From Acidisoma sp965199065 (GTDB lineage: Bacteria; Pseudomonadota; Alphaproteobacteria; Acetobacterales; Acetobacteraceae), in contig NZ_CBDAQN010000003.1 in assembly GCF_965199065.1 (NCBI RefSeq), positions 2,108,001 through 2,172,000 on the forward strand: a DNA stretch of 64,000 nucleotides, read 5' to 3'. Position numbers and translations under genes: made by a program. Each line of letters opens with the position of its first letter. Positions within the stretch are counted from its first letter, which is position 1. The notes below the pieces were generated by a model, which was not told the origin of the DNA, did not search any database, and saw only the letters and a list, made by a program, of their open reading frames with translations. Positions 26,744 through 35,319 of this stretch are shown here, in pieces.

Positions 26744-27403
26744 ATGCAGATTGATATCAGAACCCTCGACAATGGTTCGGCCGGCTCGGTCGAACTCGCG
26801 GATGAGATCTTCGGCGCCGAGCCGCGGGCGGACATCATGGCTCGTGTGGTGCATTGGCAGCAGGCTCGCAGCCGCGCCGGCACGCACAAGACCAAGGGTC
26901 TGTCCGAGGTTTCCGGCACGACGAAGAAGCCGTATCGCCAGAAGGGCACGGGTAACGCTCGTCAGGGCAGCCTGCGCGCGCCGCAGTATCGCACGGGTGG
27001 TGTGGTGCATGGCCCGGTCGTGCGCGACCATGGCTACGACCTGCCCAAGAAGGTGCGTCGCCTGGGTCTGATCTCGGCGCTCTCGCAGAAGCGGGCAGAA
27101 GGCAAGCTCGTCGTCATCGACAGCGCCGGCGGCGTCGAGAAGACGAAGGACCTCAACGCCAAGCTGCGCGTGCTCGGCTGGACCTCGGCGCTGATCGTCG
27201 ATTCGGCGGTCGACCCGATGTTCCTGCGGGCGAGCCGGAACATTCACGGTGTGGACGTGCTGCCGACGATCGGCGCCAACGTCTACGACATTTTGCGCCA
27301 TGACTTGCTGGTCATCACCTCGGCCGGTTTGGAAGGCCTCAAGACGCGGCTTTCGGCTACCTCTTCGGTCAAGAGCGGCCCGGCTGTGGAGAACGCGGCA
27401 TGA
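26744..27403 (+). CDS. rplD: 50S ribosomal protein L4
   Basis: A 219-residue exit-tunnel protein. The extended loop with PYRQKGTGNARQGSLRAPQYRTGGVVHGP is typical. In gamma-proteobacteria L4 represses the S10 operon; here no S10-type leader was recognised. The end overlaps the rplW start by 4 bp (ATGA), so the two are translationally coupled. Confidence 0.97.
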   Translation: MQIDIRTLDNGSAGSVELADEIFGAEPRADIMARVVHWQQARSRAGTHKTKGLSEVSGTTKKPYRQKGTGNARQGSLRAPQYRTGGVVHGPVVRDHGYDLPKKVRRLGLISALSQKRAEGKLVVIDSAGGVEKTKDLNAKLRVLGWTSALIVDSAVDPMFLRASRNIHGVDVLPTIGANVYDILRHDLLVITSAGLEGLKTRLSATSSVKSGPAVENAA

Positions 27404-27738
27404 GCACCCCCGGTTTCAACGCGCGGAAGCGCGCCGAGAAGATGTCTCAAGAGTCGCTCTACGAAGTCATTCGCAGCCCGGTCATCACCGAGAAGGCGAC
27501 CGCGCTCAGCGAGCGCAGTCAGTTCTCCTTCCGGGTCGCCATCGGCGCGACGAAGCCGGAGATCAAGGTAGCGGTCGAGAAGCTGTTCGGCGTGACGGTT
27601 CTGGGCGTGAACACGATGATCACGAAGGGCAAGACCAAGCGTTTCCGTGGCCGGCCCGGCGTGCGTGCTGATGTCAAGAAGGCGATCGTGCAACTGGCGG
27701 ACGGCCAGTCGATCGACTTCACGACGAGCCTCTCCTGA
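27400..27738 (+). CDS. rplW: 50S ribosomal protein L23
   Basis: A 112-residue protein at the tunnel exit that docks trigger factor and SRP. The core is YEVIRSPVITEKAT, FRVAIGATKPEIKVAVEKLFGV and KTKRFRGRPGVRADVKKA. The first 15 residues extend beyond the usual start. A second ATG at 27463 (MSQESLYEVIR) is an alternative, but the ATGA overlap with rplD supports 27400. Confidence 0.95.
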   Translation: MSTPGFNARKRAEKMSQESLYEVIRSPVITEKATALSERSQFSFRVAIGATKPEIKVAVEKLFGVTVLGVNTMITKGKTKRFRGRPGVRADVKKAIVQLADGQSIDFTTSLS

Positions 27739-27755
27739 GGCTGTGGGGATAGATT

Positions 27756-28589
27756 ATGGCGCTTAAGCAATTCAATCCCGTTACCCCGAGCCTCCGCGGC
27801 ACCGTTCTGGTGTCGCGTGACGGGTTGTGGAAGGGCAAGCCGGTCAAGGGCCTCACCGAGGGCAAGTCGTCTTCCGGTGGCCGCAACAACCACGGCCGCA
27901 CCACGGTGCGGTTCCGGGGCGGCGGACACAAGCAGACGTATCGCGTGGTGGACTTCAAGCGCCGGAAGTTCGATGTGCTGGCGAAGGTCGAGCGGCTCGA
28001 ATACGACCCGAACCGCACGGCGTTCATCGCGCTGATCAAGTATCAGGACGGTGAGCTCTCGTACATCATCGCGCCGCAGCGCCTCGCGGTTGGCGATACG
28101 GTGGTGTCGGGCGTGCGCGTGGACATCAAGCCGGGCAACGCGATGACGCTGGCGGGGATCCCCGTCGGCACCATCATCCACAACATCGAGATGAAGCCGG
28201 GCGCGGGCGCCAAGGTTGCCCGGTCCGCCGGCACCTTCGCGCAGCTGGTCGGCAAAGACTCGGGCTATGCTCAGGTCAAGCTGATGTCTGGCGAGTTGCG
28301 CGTCGTGCGCGCCGAGTGCATGGCGACGATCGGGGCGGTTTCGAACCCCGACAACTCGAACATTCACATCGGCAAGGCCGGTCGTTCACGCTGGCTCGGC
28401 CGTCGCCCGCATAACCGCGGCGTCGTCATGAACCCGGTCGATCACCCGCATGGTGGCGGCGAGGGCCGGACTTCAGGTGGCCGTCATCCGGTCACGCCGT
28501 GGGGCAAGCCGACCAAGGGCTACAAGACTCGCGTCAACAAGCGGACGGACAAGCTCATCATCCGCCGGCGCAATAAGAGCAAGGGCTGA
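27756..28589 (+). CDS. rplB: 50S ribosomal protein L2
   Basis: A 277-residue protein needed for subunit joining and peptidyl transfer. Signature blocks are FRGGGHKQTYRVVDFKR, the SH3-like middle, and NPVDHPHGGGEGRTSGGRHP, which holds the conserved functional His. It stands 17 bp after rplW and 4 bp before rpsS. Confidence 0.98.
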   Translation: MALKQFNPVTPSLRGTVLVSRDGLWKGKPVKGLTEGKSSSGGRNNHGRTTVRFRGGGHKQTYRVVDFKRRKFDVLAKVERLEYDPNRTAFIALIKYQDGELSYIIAPQRLAVGDTVVSGVRVDIKPGNAMTLAGIPVGTIIHNIEMKPGAGAKVARSAGTFAQLVGKDSGYAQVKLMSGELRVVRAECMATIGAVSNPDNSNIHIGKAGRSRWLGRRPHNRGVVMNPVDHPHGGGEGRTSGGRHPVTPWGKPTKGYKTRVNKRTDKLIIRRRNKSKG

Positions 28590-28593
28590 GATC

Positions 28594-28872
28594 ATGTCAC
28601 GCTCCGTTTGGAAAGGCCCGTTTGTAGACGGGTACCTCCTGAACAAGGCCGAGGCCGCACGGGCCTCGGGCCGCAACGAGATCATCAAGATCTGGTCGCG
28701 CAGGTCGACGATTTTGCCGCAGTTCATCGGCCTCACCTTCGGTGTTTACAACGGGCACAAGTTCCTGCCCGTTCAGGTGAACGAGAACATGGTTGGTCAC
28801 AAGTTCGGCGAATTCTCGCCGACACGGACCTTCACCGGCCACTCGGCCGACAAGAAGGCGAAGCGGGGCTGA
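28594..28872 (+). CDS. rpsS: 30S ribosomal protein S19
   Basis: A 92-residue head protein that contacts S13 and A-site tRNA. It begins MSRSVWKGPFVDGYLL and includes IWSRRSTILPQFIGLTFGVYNGHKF and GEFSPTRTFTGHSADKKAKRG. The true start is the ATG at 28594, 4 bp after the rplB stop. Confidence 0.97.
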   Translation: MSRSVWKGPFVDGYLLNKAEAARASGRNEIIKIWSRRSTILPQFIGLTFGVYNGHKFLPVQVNENMVGHKFGEFSPTRTFTGHSADKKAKRG

Positions 28873-28876
28873 TCCG

Positions 28877-29305
28877 ATGAGCAAGCCGAAACATCCGCGC
28901 AAGCTGGCCGAGACCGAGGCGCAGGCCATGGTCAGCAACATCCGCGTCAGCCCGCGCAAGCTGAACCTCGTGGCGGGCCTGATCCGCAACAAGCCGGCGT
29001 CGCTCGCGGTCGCTCAGCTGACGTTCAGCAAGAAGCGCATCGCGCAGGACGTTCGTAAGGCGCTGCAGAGCGCGATTGCGAATGCCGAGAACAACCATCA
29101 GCTCGATGTCGATCGGCTGGTGGTGACGCGGGCCGAAGTCGGGCGTTCCATCGTCATGCGCCGCTTCCATGCGCGTGGCCGGGGCCGCGCGTCCCGCATC
29201 GAGAAGTGGTTCAGCCACCTCAAGATCGTCGTGGCGGAGCGCGCTCAGGACATCGTCGCCGAGCACGCGCAGGAAACGCCGAACGCCGAGCAGGAGGCCG
29301 TGTAA
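28877..29305 (+). CDS. rplV: 50S ribosomal protein L22
   Basis: A 142-residue protein whose beta-hairpin lines the exit tunnel. The family core starts at VSNIRVSPRKLNLVAGLIR and ends with MRRFHARGRGRASRIEKWFSHLKIVV. About 15 residues precede the core, and an Ala/Glu-rich tail of about 18 residues follows it. It starts 4 bp after rpsS and ends 2 bp before rpsC. Confidence 0.97.
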   Translation: MSKPKHPRKLAETEAQAMVSNIRVSPRKLNLVAGLIRNKPASLAVAQLTFSKKRIAQDVRKALQSAIANAENNHQLDVDRLVVTRAEVGRSIVMRRFHARGRGRASRIEKWFSHLKIVVAERAQDIVAEHAQETPNAEQEAV

Positions 29306-29307
29306 TC

Positions 29308-29985
29308 ATGGGTCACAAAGTCAATCCGATCGGCCTTCGCCTCGGGATCAACCGCACCTGGGAGAGCCGCTGGTTCGCCGGGAAGGACTACGCGAAGCTG
29401 CTGCATGAGGATCTCAAGCTGCGCACGCATCTACGCAAGAAGCTCTCCGGTGCGGGCGTTTCCCGCGTGGTGATCGAGCGTCCTGCGAAGAAGCCGCGCG
29501 TGACGATCTATGCCGCCCGCCCTGGCGTGGTGATCGGCAAGAAGGGCCAGGACATCGAGGTTCTGCGCAAGGATCTGACGGCCATGGCGAAGGCCGAGGT
29601 CTCGCTGAACATCATGGAGATCCGCAAGCCGGAAATCGACGCGACGCTCGTCGCCGAGAACATCGCTCAGCAGCTCGAGCGTCGGGTGGCTTTCCGTCGC
29701 GCCATGAAGCGCGCCGTGCAGTCCGCGATGCGTCTCGGCGCACAGGGCATCCGCATCAATTGCGGCGGCCGTCTGGGCGGCGCGGAAATCGCGCGGATGG
29801 AGTGGTATCGCGAGGGCCGGGTGCCGTTGCACACGCTGCGCGCGGATATCGATTACGGGGTCGCAACGGCGAAAACGACCTATGGCACCTGCGGCGTGAA
29901 GGTCTGGATCTTCAAGGGCGAGATCCTGGCTCACGACCCGATGGCGCAGGACCGCAAGGCCGCCGAACAGGCGCCGCAGCGGTAA
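29308..29985 (+). CDS. rpsC: 30S ribosomal protein S3
   Basis: A 225-residue mRNA-entry protein with helicase activity together with S4 and S5. It begins MGHKVNPIGLRLGINRTW, has the KH domain (PGVVIGKKGQDIEVLRKDL) and the C-terminal INCGGRLGGAEIARMEWYREGRVPLHTLRADIDYG. The ATG at 29308 is 2 bp past the rplV stop. Confidence 0.98.
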   Translation: MGHKVNPIGLRLGINRTWESRWFAGKDYAKLLHEDLKLRTHLRKKLSGAGVSRVVIERPAKKPRVTIYAARPGVVIGKKGQDIEVLRKDLTAMAKAEVSLNIMEIRKPEIDATLVAENIAQQLERRVAFRRAMKRAVQSAMRLGAQGIRINCGGRLGGAEIARMEWYREGRVPLHTLRADIDYGVATAKTTYGTCGVKVWIFKGEILAHDPMAQDRKAAEQAPQR

Positions 29986-30001
29986 GGATTGGACAGAGAC
30001 A

Positions 30002-30418
30002 ATGCTTTCACCCAAGCGCACCAAATACCGCAAGGCGCATAAGGGCCGTATCCACGGCCTTGCCAAGGGTAACACGCAGCTGAACTTCGGCGCCTTCGGC
30101 CTCAAGGCCATGGAGCCGGAGCGCATCACCGCGCGTCAGATCGAGTCCGCTCGCCGGGCCATCACGCGCCACATGAAGCGCGCCGGCCGCGTGTGGATCC
30201 GCATTTTCCCGGATGTTCCGGTGTCGGTGAAGCCGGCCGAAGTCCGCATGGGCTCCGGCAAGGGCAGCCCCGAGTTCTGGGTGGCTCGGGTGAAGCCAGG
30301 CCGCATCATGTTCGAGATCGATGGCGTCTCGACCGAGATCGCGCAGGAAGCGCTGACGCTCGGCGCCGCCAAGCTGCCGATCAAGACCAAGTTCGTCACC
30401 CGAATCGGGGAGGCGTGA
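30002..30418 (+). CDS. rplP: 50S ribosomal protein L16
   Basis: A 138-residue protein that helps position A-site tRNA. It begins MLSPKRTKYRKAHKGRIHG and has VWIRIFPDVPVSVKPAEVRMGSGKGSPEFWVARVKPG. It is 16 bp after rpsC and 2 bp before rpmC. Confidence 0.98.
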   Translation: MLSPKRTKYRKAHKGRIHGLAKGNTQLNFGAFGLKAMEPERITARQIESARRAITRHMKRAGRVWIRIFPDVPVSVKPAEVRMGSGKGSPEFWVARVKPGRIMFEIDGVSTEIAQEALTLGAAKLPIKTKFVTRIGEA

Positions 30419-30420
30419 TC

Positions 30421-30633
30421 ATGGCTGTGAACAAGGCGGCGGATGTGCGGGCGAAGAGCCCGGACGAGCTGGAGGCCTCGCTGGTCGATCTGCGGCGTGA
30501 GCAGTTCAACCTGCGGTTCCAGCGGGCGACAGGCCAGAACGAGAGCGTCGGCCGTGTGCGCGTGGTGCGTCGCGAGATCGCCCGCGTGAAGACGATTATT
30601 GCGGAGCGCGCACGCGCTTCCGCCAAGTCCTGA
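30421..30633 (+). CDS. rpmC: 50S ribosomal protein L29
   Basis: A 70-residue two-helix protein next to L23 at the tunnel exit. The signature SPDELEASLVDLRREQFNLRFQRATGQ is clear. The start is the ATG at 30421, 2 bp past rplP; longer readings would overlap rplP wholly. Confidence 0.96.
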   Translation: MAVNKAADVRAKSPDELEASLVDLRREQFNLRFQRATGQNESVGRVRVVRREIARVKTIIAERARASAKS

Positions 30634-30646
30634 GGAGATAAGGGCG

Positions 30647-30982
30647 ATGTCAAGGCGCGTCCTGTCAGGGCGAGTGGTCAGCGACAAGATGGACAAGACC
30701 TGCACGGTTTTGGTCGAACGTCGCGTGATGCACCCCCTCTACAAGAAGTTCATCCGGCGTTCGAAGAAGTATGCCGCGCACGATGGCGACAACATCTGCA
30801 AGACGGGCGACGTGGTGCGGATCGAGGAATGCCCCCCGATCAGCAAGCGCAAGGCGTGGATGGTGATCGAGCGGAACGGCCAGAACCTGTTCCCGGAGCT
30901 TGATGCGACAACTGGCGCCGAGACTGGCTCGCCGGTCGAAACGCCCGTTGCCGAGCCGGCTTCATCTTCGGCTCAGGTCTAG
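30647..30982 (+). CDS. rpsQ: 30S ribosomal protein S17 with acidic C-terminal tail
   Basis: An OB-fold protein binding 16S rRNA helix 11. The core (MSRRVLSGRVVSDKMDKTC to KRKAWMVIER) is about 78 residues, the usual length of the family. It is followed by about 33 extra residues rich in Thr, Glu, Pro and Ala. Total length is 111. The tail is in frame and read through to 9 bp before rplN. Confidence 0.96.
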   Translation: MSRRVLSGRVVSDKMDKTCTVLVERRVMHPLYKKFIRRSKKYAAHDGDNICKTGDVVRIEECPPISKRKAWMVIERNGQNLFPELDATTGAETGSPVETPVAEPASSSAQV

Positions 30983-30991
30983 GAGCGTCCA

Positions 30992-31360
30992 ATGATTAGT
31001 GCAGAGAGCAATCTCGACGTGGCCGACAATTCCGGTGCTCGTCGCGTTCAGTGCATCAAGGTGATCGGCGGCTCGAAGCGGAAGACCGCCTCGGTCGGCG
31101 ATGTCATCGTGGTCGCCGTGAAGGACGCCATTCCCCGTGGGAAGGTCAAGAAGGGCGATGTGCATCAGGCGGTCATCGTGCGCACCTCGTTCCCGGTGCG
31201 CCGGTCCGACGGCAGCGCCATCCGCTTCGACCGCAACGCCGCCGTTCTGATCAACAAGCAGAACGAGCCGATCGGCACACGCATCTTCGGGCCCGTCGTG
31301 CGCGAGTTGCGCGCCCGCAAGTTCATGAAGATCATCAGCCTCGCGCCGGAGGTCATCTGA
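30992..31360 (+). CDS. rplN: 50S ribosomal protein L14
   Basis: A 122-residue protein of the subunit interface, where RsfS binds. It begins MISAESNLDVADNSGARRVQCIKV and contains AVIVRTSFPVRRSDGSAIRFD and IGTRIFGPVVRELR. It ends 2 bp before rplX. This is the start of the spc gene set. Confidence 0.98.
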   Translation: MISAESNLDVADNSGARRVQCIKVIGGSKRKTASVGDVIVVAVKDAIPRGKVKKGDVHQAVIVRTSFPVRRSDGSAIRFDRNAAVLINKQNEPIGTRIFGPVVRELRARKFMKIISLAPEVI

Positions 31361-31362
31361 TC

Positions 31363-31683
31363 ATGGCTGCGCGTATTCGTAAGGGCGACCGCGTTGTCGT
31401 CATCGCGGGTTCGGACAAGGGCAAGCGGGGCGAGGTTCGCCAGGTTATGCCGAAGCTGAACCGGGCCGTGGTCGAGGGCGTCGGGATTGCCGTGAAGCAC
31501 CAGAAGCCGTCGGGCATGGGCCAGCAGGGCGGTTTGATCCGGCAAGAGCGCGCGATCGACCTGTCCAATCTTATGCTGATCGACCCGAAAAGCGATCAGC
31601 CGACCCGGGTGGCGTTCCGGATTCTGGAGAACGGGACGAAAGTCCGCGTTGTCCGGAAGACCGGCGCTGTCATCGAAAGCTGA
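31363..31683 (+). CDS. rplX: 50S ribosomal protein L24
   Basis: A 106-residue KOW-domain assembly initiator. It begins MAARIRKGDRVVVIAGSDKGKRGEV and ends in a short basic stretch. The ATG at 31363 is 2 bp past rplN. Confidence 0.97.
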   Translation: MAARIRKGDRVVVIAGSDKGKRGEVRQVMPKLNRAVVEGVGIAVKHQKPSGMGQQGGLIRQERAIDLSNLMLIDPKSDQPTRVAFRILENGTKVRVVRKTGAVIES

Positions 31684-31693
31684 GGAGGCAGGG

Positions 31694-32254
31694 GTGAGCG
31701 ACGACGTGACGGCTAGGCCACGGCTACAGGCGCATTACAACGAGGTTGTGCGCGCCACGCTGCAGAAGGAGTTCAGCTACACGAACACCATGCAGGTGCC
31801 GCGCCTCGAGAAAATCGTGCTGAACATGGGCGTCGGCGAAGCCGCCGCGGACCAGAAGAAGCTCGATTCGGCGGTTGCCGAAATGATGCTGATCAGCGGC
31901 CAGAAGCCGGTGAAGACCGTCGCCAAGAAGGCGATCGCGGGCTTCAAGATCCGCAAGGGTCTGCCGATCGGTTGCAAGGTCACGCTGCGCTCGGCGCGGA
32001 TGTATGAGTTTCTCGACCGGCTGGTGACGATCGCGCTGCCGCGCGTGCGGGACTTCCGCGGCGTGACGGGCAAAGGCTTCGATGGTCGTGGCAATTTCGC
32101 CATGGGCGTCAAGGAGCAGATCATTTTCCCGGAAATCATCTACGACAAGGTCGACGCGATCCGGGGCATGGACATTGTGTTCGTGACCACCGCCAAGACC
32201 GATGCGGAAGCGAAGGCCCTTCTCAAGGGCTTCTACATTCCGTTCGCGAACTGA
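31694..32254 (+). CDS. rplE: 50S ribosomal protein L5
   Basis: A 186-residue protein that binds 5S rRNA and contacts P-site tRNA. Blocks include PRLEKIVLNMGVGEA, GQKPVKTVAKKAIAGFKIRKG and GRGNFAMGVKEQIIFPEI. It starts with GTG at 31694 with GAGGAGGCAGGG just upstream. A 76-bp gap follows before rpsN, the longest inside this block. Confidence 0.97.
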   Translation: MSDDVTARPRLQAHYNEVVRATLQKEFSYTNTMQVPRLEKIVLNMGVGEAAADQKKLDSAVAEMMLISGQKPVKTVAKKAIAGFKIRKGLPIGCKVTLRSARMYEFLDRLVTIALPRVRDFRGVTGKGFDGRGNFAMGVKEQIIFPEIIYDKVDAIRGMDIVFVTTAKTDAEAKALLKGFYIPFAN

Positions 32255-32330
32255 GCTTAACTCGTCGAGATTTGGAAAACCGCGGCATCCACTCTGTGGA
32301 CGGCCGATAGGTTCCGGAGGGTAAAACAGG

Positions 32331-32636
32331 ATGGCCAAAACTTCCCAGGTCAACCGCAACGCCAGGCGCATGCAAATGGTGGTGCGCGACAAGGCCAAGC
32401 GGACGGCGCTGAAGTCGATCATCAAGGACCGCGAGCTTCCGGTGGAAGATCGGTTCGAGGCTTCGGTGAAACTGGCTCAGCTCCCGCGGAACGGTTCGCC
32501 GACGCGGGTGAAGCTGCGTTGTGAGATTTCCGGCCGGGCACGCGCGAACTACCGGAAGTTCCGGTTGAGCCGCATCGCGTTGCGCGACCTCGCCAGCTCC
32601 GGGCAGATCCCGGGCATGGTCAAGGCGAGCTGGTAG
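32331..32636 (+). CDS. rpsN: 30S ribosomal protein S14
   Basis: A 101-residue head protein of the long, zinc-free type: the C-terminal core has LPRNGSPTRVKLRCEISGRARANYRKF without the two CxxC pairs. GGAGGG lies upstream of the ATG. It is 15 bp before rpsH. Confidence 0.97.
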   Translation: MAKTSQVNRNARRMQMVVRDKAKRTALKSIIKDRELPVEDRFEASVKLAQLPRNGSPTRVKLRCEISGRARANYRKFRLSRIALRDLASSGQIPGMVKASW

Positions 32637-32651
32637 GAAAGGGGATCTTCC

Positions 32652-33050
32652 ATGTCCATGTCCGATCCCTTGGGGGATATGCTGACCCGCATCCGGAATG
32701 CGCAGCGGTCCAACCATACGTCTTGCGTCGCACCCGGCTCGCGCCTGCGCGCCAACGTGCTCGATGTGCTGAAGCGTGAGGGCTACATCCGCGGTTTCTC
32801 GTCCGAGGAATTGCGGCCGGGCGTCTCGCAGCTCCGCATCGAGCTGAAGTACAACGAGGGCCAGCCGGTCATCAAGGAGATCACGCGCATCTCCCGCCCC
32901 GGCCGGCGCGTCTATTCGAAGATCAAGGAGCTGCCGCGGGTCTATAGCGGCCTCGGCGTCTCGATCCTGTCCACGCCGCGCGGCGTGATGAGCGATCAGG
33001 AGGCTCGCGCTGCCAATGTTGGCGGCGAAGTCCTCTGCCGCGTGTTCTGA
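32652..33050 (+). CDS. rpsH: 30S ribosomal protein S8
   Basis: A 132-residue central-domain protein. It begins MSMSDPLGDMLTRIRNAQR and ends with the conserved ILSTPRGVMSDQEARAANVGGEVLCRVF. In E. coli S8 represses the spc genes by binding near rplE; I could not confirm such a site here. Confidence 0.98.
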   Translation: MSMSDPLGDMLTRIRNAQRSNHTSCVAPGSRLRANVLDVLKREGYIRGFSSEELRPGVSQLRIELKYNEGQPVIKEITRISRPGRRVYSKIKELPRVYSGLGVSILSTPRGVMSDQEARAANVGGEVLCRVF

Positions 33051-33063
33051 GGAGGCTGGGGCA

Positions 33064-33597
33064 ATGTCACGTGTAGGCAAGTATCCGGTCACGATCCCCG
33101 CCGGGGTCGAGGTCGCCATCGCCAACAACATCCTCACCGCTCGCGGCAAGTTAGGGCAGCTGACGCTCGCGTTGACCGACCTCGTCGACACGACGGTCGC
33201 CGATGGCCGCGTTACGGTCATCCCGAAGTCGAAGGCGACGCCGAGCCGTCAGATGTGGGGCACCACGCGCGCCCTCGTCGCGTCGATGGTCCAGGGTGTG
33301 TCGATCGGCTTCTCGCGGTCGATGGAAGTGACGGGCACGGGTTATCGCGCTGCGGTGCAGGGCAAGAACCTCGTCATCAACCTCGGCTATTCGCACGATG
33401 TGATCTACCCGATCCCCGAGGGGATCAAGATCACCTGCGAGCGGCCGACCCTGATCAAGGTCGAGGGTGTCGACAAGCGTCTGGTCGGCCAGGTCGCCGC
33501 TGAGATCCGGTCGAAGCGTCCCCCCGAGCCCTACAAGGGCAAGGGCGTGAAATACACCGACGAGACCATCCGTCGGAAAGAAGGTAAGAAGAAGTGA
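33064..33597 (+). CDS. rplF: 50S ribosomal protein L6
   Basis: A 177-residue two-domain protein near the GTPase centre. It begins MSRVGKYPVTIPAGVEV and has VEGVDKRLVGQVAAEIRSKRPPEPYKGKGVKY at the end. Its stop overlaps the rplR ATG by one base. Confidence 0.98.
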   Translation: MSRVGKYPVTIPAGVEVAIANNILTARGKLGQLTLALTDLVDTTVADGRVTVIPKSKATPSRQMWGTTRALVASMVQGVSIGFSRSMEVTGTGYRAAVQGKNLVINLGYSHDVIYPIPEGIKITCERPTLIKVEGVDKRLVGQVAAEIRSKRPPEPYKGKGVKYTDETIRRKEGKKK

Positions 33598-33959
33598 TGA
33601 GCGGGAACCAGGATCTCCGGGAGCGCCGGCAAGCGCGTCTGCGCTACCAGCTGCGCCAGAAGTCCGGTGGCCGGGTGCGGCTGTCGGTGTTCCGGTCGAG
33701 CAAGCATATCTACGCTCAGGTCATCGACGATGCGGCTGGCCGCACGGTCGCCGCGGCGTCGAGCCTCGACAAGTCGCTCAAGACCGACCTTAAGACCGGC
33801 GCCGACAAGGATGCCGCATCCGCGGTGGGCAAGCTGGTTGCCGAGCGGGCGCTGGCGGCGGGCATCAAAGAAGTTGTGTTCGACCGTGGCTCCTATCTTT
33901 ACCACGGTCGCGTGAAAGCCTTGGCCGAGGCCGCCCGAGAGGGCGGTCTGGCCTTCTAA
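33597..33959 (+). CDS. rplR: 50S ribosomal protein L18
   Basis: A 120-residue 5S rRNA-binding protein. RLSVFRSSKHIYAQVIDDAAGRTVAAASS and VFDRGSYLYHGRVKALAEAAREGGL are characteristic. The ATG at 33597 overlaps the rplF stop (TGATG); a GTG three bases earlier is also possible. Confidence 0.97.
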   Translation: MSGNQDLRERRQARLRYQLRQKSGGRVRLSVFRSSKHIYAQVIDDAAGRTVAAASSLDKSLKTDLKTGADKDAASAVGKLVAERALAAGIKEVVFDRGSYLYHGRVKALAEAAREGGLAF

Positions 33960-33972
33960 GGGGAACCAGGCA

Positions 33973-34575
33973 ATGGCACGGGAACCGAGAGAGGGTGGCC
34001 GCGGCGGGCGTGAGCGCGAGCGCGAACACAATGACGAGTTCATCGACAAGCTGGTGACCATCAACCGCGTCGCCAAGGTGGTGAAGGGCGGCCGGCGCTT
34101 CGCCTTCGCAGCCCTGGTGGTGGTGGGCGACCAGAAGGGCCGGGTCGGCTTCGGCGCCGGCAAGGCGCGCGAAGTGCCCGAGGCGATCCGCAAGGCGACC
34201 GAGCGGGCCAAGCGCGGCCTGATCCGGGTGCCGATGAAGGAAGGCCGCACGCTGCATCATGACAGTCTCGGCCATTACGGCGCGGGTTCGGTCATCCTGC
34301 GCGCGGCGCCGGCCGGCACCGGCATCATCGCCGGCGGCCCGATGCGCGCCGTGCTCGAGACGCTCGGGATCGGCGATGTCGTGGCGAAGTCCATGGGCAG
34401 CCGCAACCCGCACAACATGATCAAGGCGACATTCGACGCTCTGCAGAACTGCGCGAGCCCGCGCTCCGTCGCCGCCCGCAGGGGCAAGAAGGTGTCGGAC
34501 ATCCTGGGCAAGCGCGACGCCGTGGGCGAAGCGCCCGGCGAAGTGGTTGGGGGGGAACTGGCAGATGCCGGCTGA
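33973..34575 (+). CDS. rpsE: 30S ribosomal protein S5
   Basis: A 200-residue fidelity protein. It has DKLVTINRVAKVVKGGRRFAFAALVVVGD (the RNA-binding fold) and GTGIIAGGPMRAVLETLGIGDVVAKSMGSRNPHN. The last 11 bp overlap rpmD. Confidence 0.98.
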   Translation: MAREPREGGRGGREREREHNDEFIDKLVTINRVAKVVKGGRRFAFAALVVVGDQKGRVGFGAGKAREVPEAIRKATERAKRGLIRVPMKEGRTLHHDSLGHYGAGSVILRAAPAGTGIIAGGPMRAVLETLGIGDVVAKSMGSRNPHNMIKATFDALQNCASPRSVAARRGKKVSDILGKRDAVGEAPGEVVGGELADAG

Positions 34576-34756
34576 AAACACCGTCACCGTAACGCAGATC
34601 GCCTCCGGAAACGGGCAGAAGCCCGGCCAGCAGGCGACGTTGGTCGGGCTCGGCCTGAACAAGATCGGCCGCGTGCGGACGCTCGAGGACACGCCTTCGG
34701 TGCGCGGCATGATCCGGAAGGTCGCTCATCTGATCAAGGTTGAGGAGAAAGCCTGA
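34565..34756 (+). CDS. rpmD: 50S ribosomal protein L30
   Basis: A 63-residue protein. The family core VTQIASGNGQKPGQQATLVGLGLNKIGR and MIRKVAHLIKVEE is clear. It starts at the ATG at 34565 within the end of rpsE, in a different frame, so it is translationally coupled. Confidence 0.96.
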   Translation: MPAENTVTVTQIASGNGQKPGQQATLVGLGLNKIGRVRTLEDTPSVRGMIRKVAHLIKVEEKA

Positions 34757-34783
34757 CGCAGGTCAGCGCTTGAGGATTGAACC

Positions 34784-35263
34784 ATGAAGCTCAATGAACT
34801 GCGCGACAACGCGGGTGCGCGGCCCAAGTCCAAGCGTCTCGGCCGCGGCATCGGCTCCGGCAAGGGCAAGACGTCCGGTAAGGGCGTGAAGGGCCAGAAG
34901 GCGCGTGAGGGCGTGTCGCTGAACGGCTTCGAAGGCGGCCAGCTGCCGATCTATCGTCGTCTGCCGAAGCGCGGCTTCCGCAACATTTTCCGCAAGGTCT
35001 ACGCGCCGTTGAACCTCGACGTGCTTGAGAAGGCTGTCGAAGCGGGCAAGCTCGATGCGGCGCAGACGATCACGGAGGCGAGCCTGAAGGCCGCGGGCCT
35101 GATCGGCACCGGCAAGGTCGACGGCGTGCGGCTGCTGGCTCGCGGCGAAGTCACCCGGGCGCTGACGGTTTCCGTGTCCGGCGCCTCGGTGGCGGCAGTG
35201 GCCGCAATCGAGAAGGCTGGCGGTCGTGTGGAACTGATCGGCGCCGCGCCTGCCGCCGCGTAA
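34784..35263 (+). CDS. rplO: 50S ribosomal protein L15
   Basis: A 159-residue late-assembly protein. It begins MKLNELRDNAGARPKSKRLGRGIGSGKGKTSGKGVKGQKAR and has GFEGGQLPIYRRLPKRGF. In most bacteria secY follows at once. Here a strong terminator ends the operon 23 bp downstream. Confidence 0.98.
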   Translation: MKLNELRDNAGARPKSKRLGRGIGSGKGKTSGKGVKGQKAREGVSLNGFEGGQLPIYRRLPKRGFRNIFRKVYAPLNLDVLEKAVEAGKLDAAQTITEASLKAAGLIGTGKVDGVRLLARGEVTRALTVSVSGASVAAVAAIEKAGGRVELIGAAPAAA

Positions 35264-35285
35264 CCCTGGGTTCCGGGTGTAAGAA

Positions 35286-35319
35286 AAGGCGGCGCGCCAT
35301 AGGGTGCGCCGCCTTTTTT
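35286..35319 (+). terminator. Strong intrinsic terminator of the ribosomal operon
   Basis: A perfect 10-bp stem (AAGGCGGCGC with GCGCCGCCTT, loop of 10) is followed by a run of six T. It stops transcription after rplO, isolating the block from the acyltransferase gene. Confidence 0.95.
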
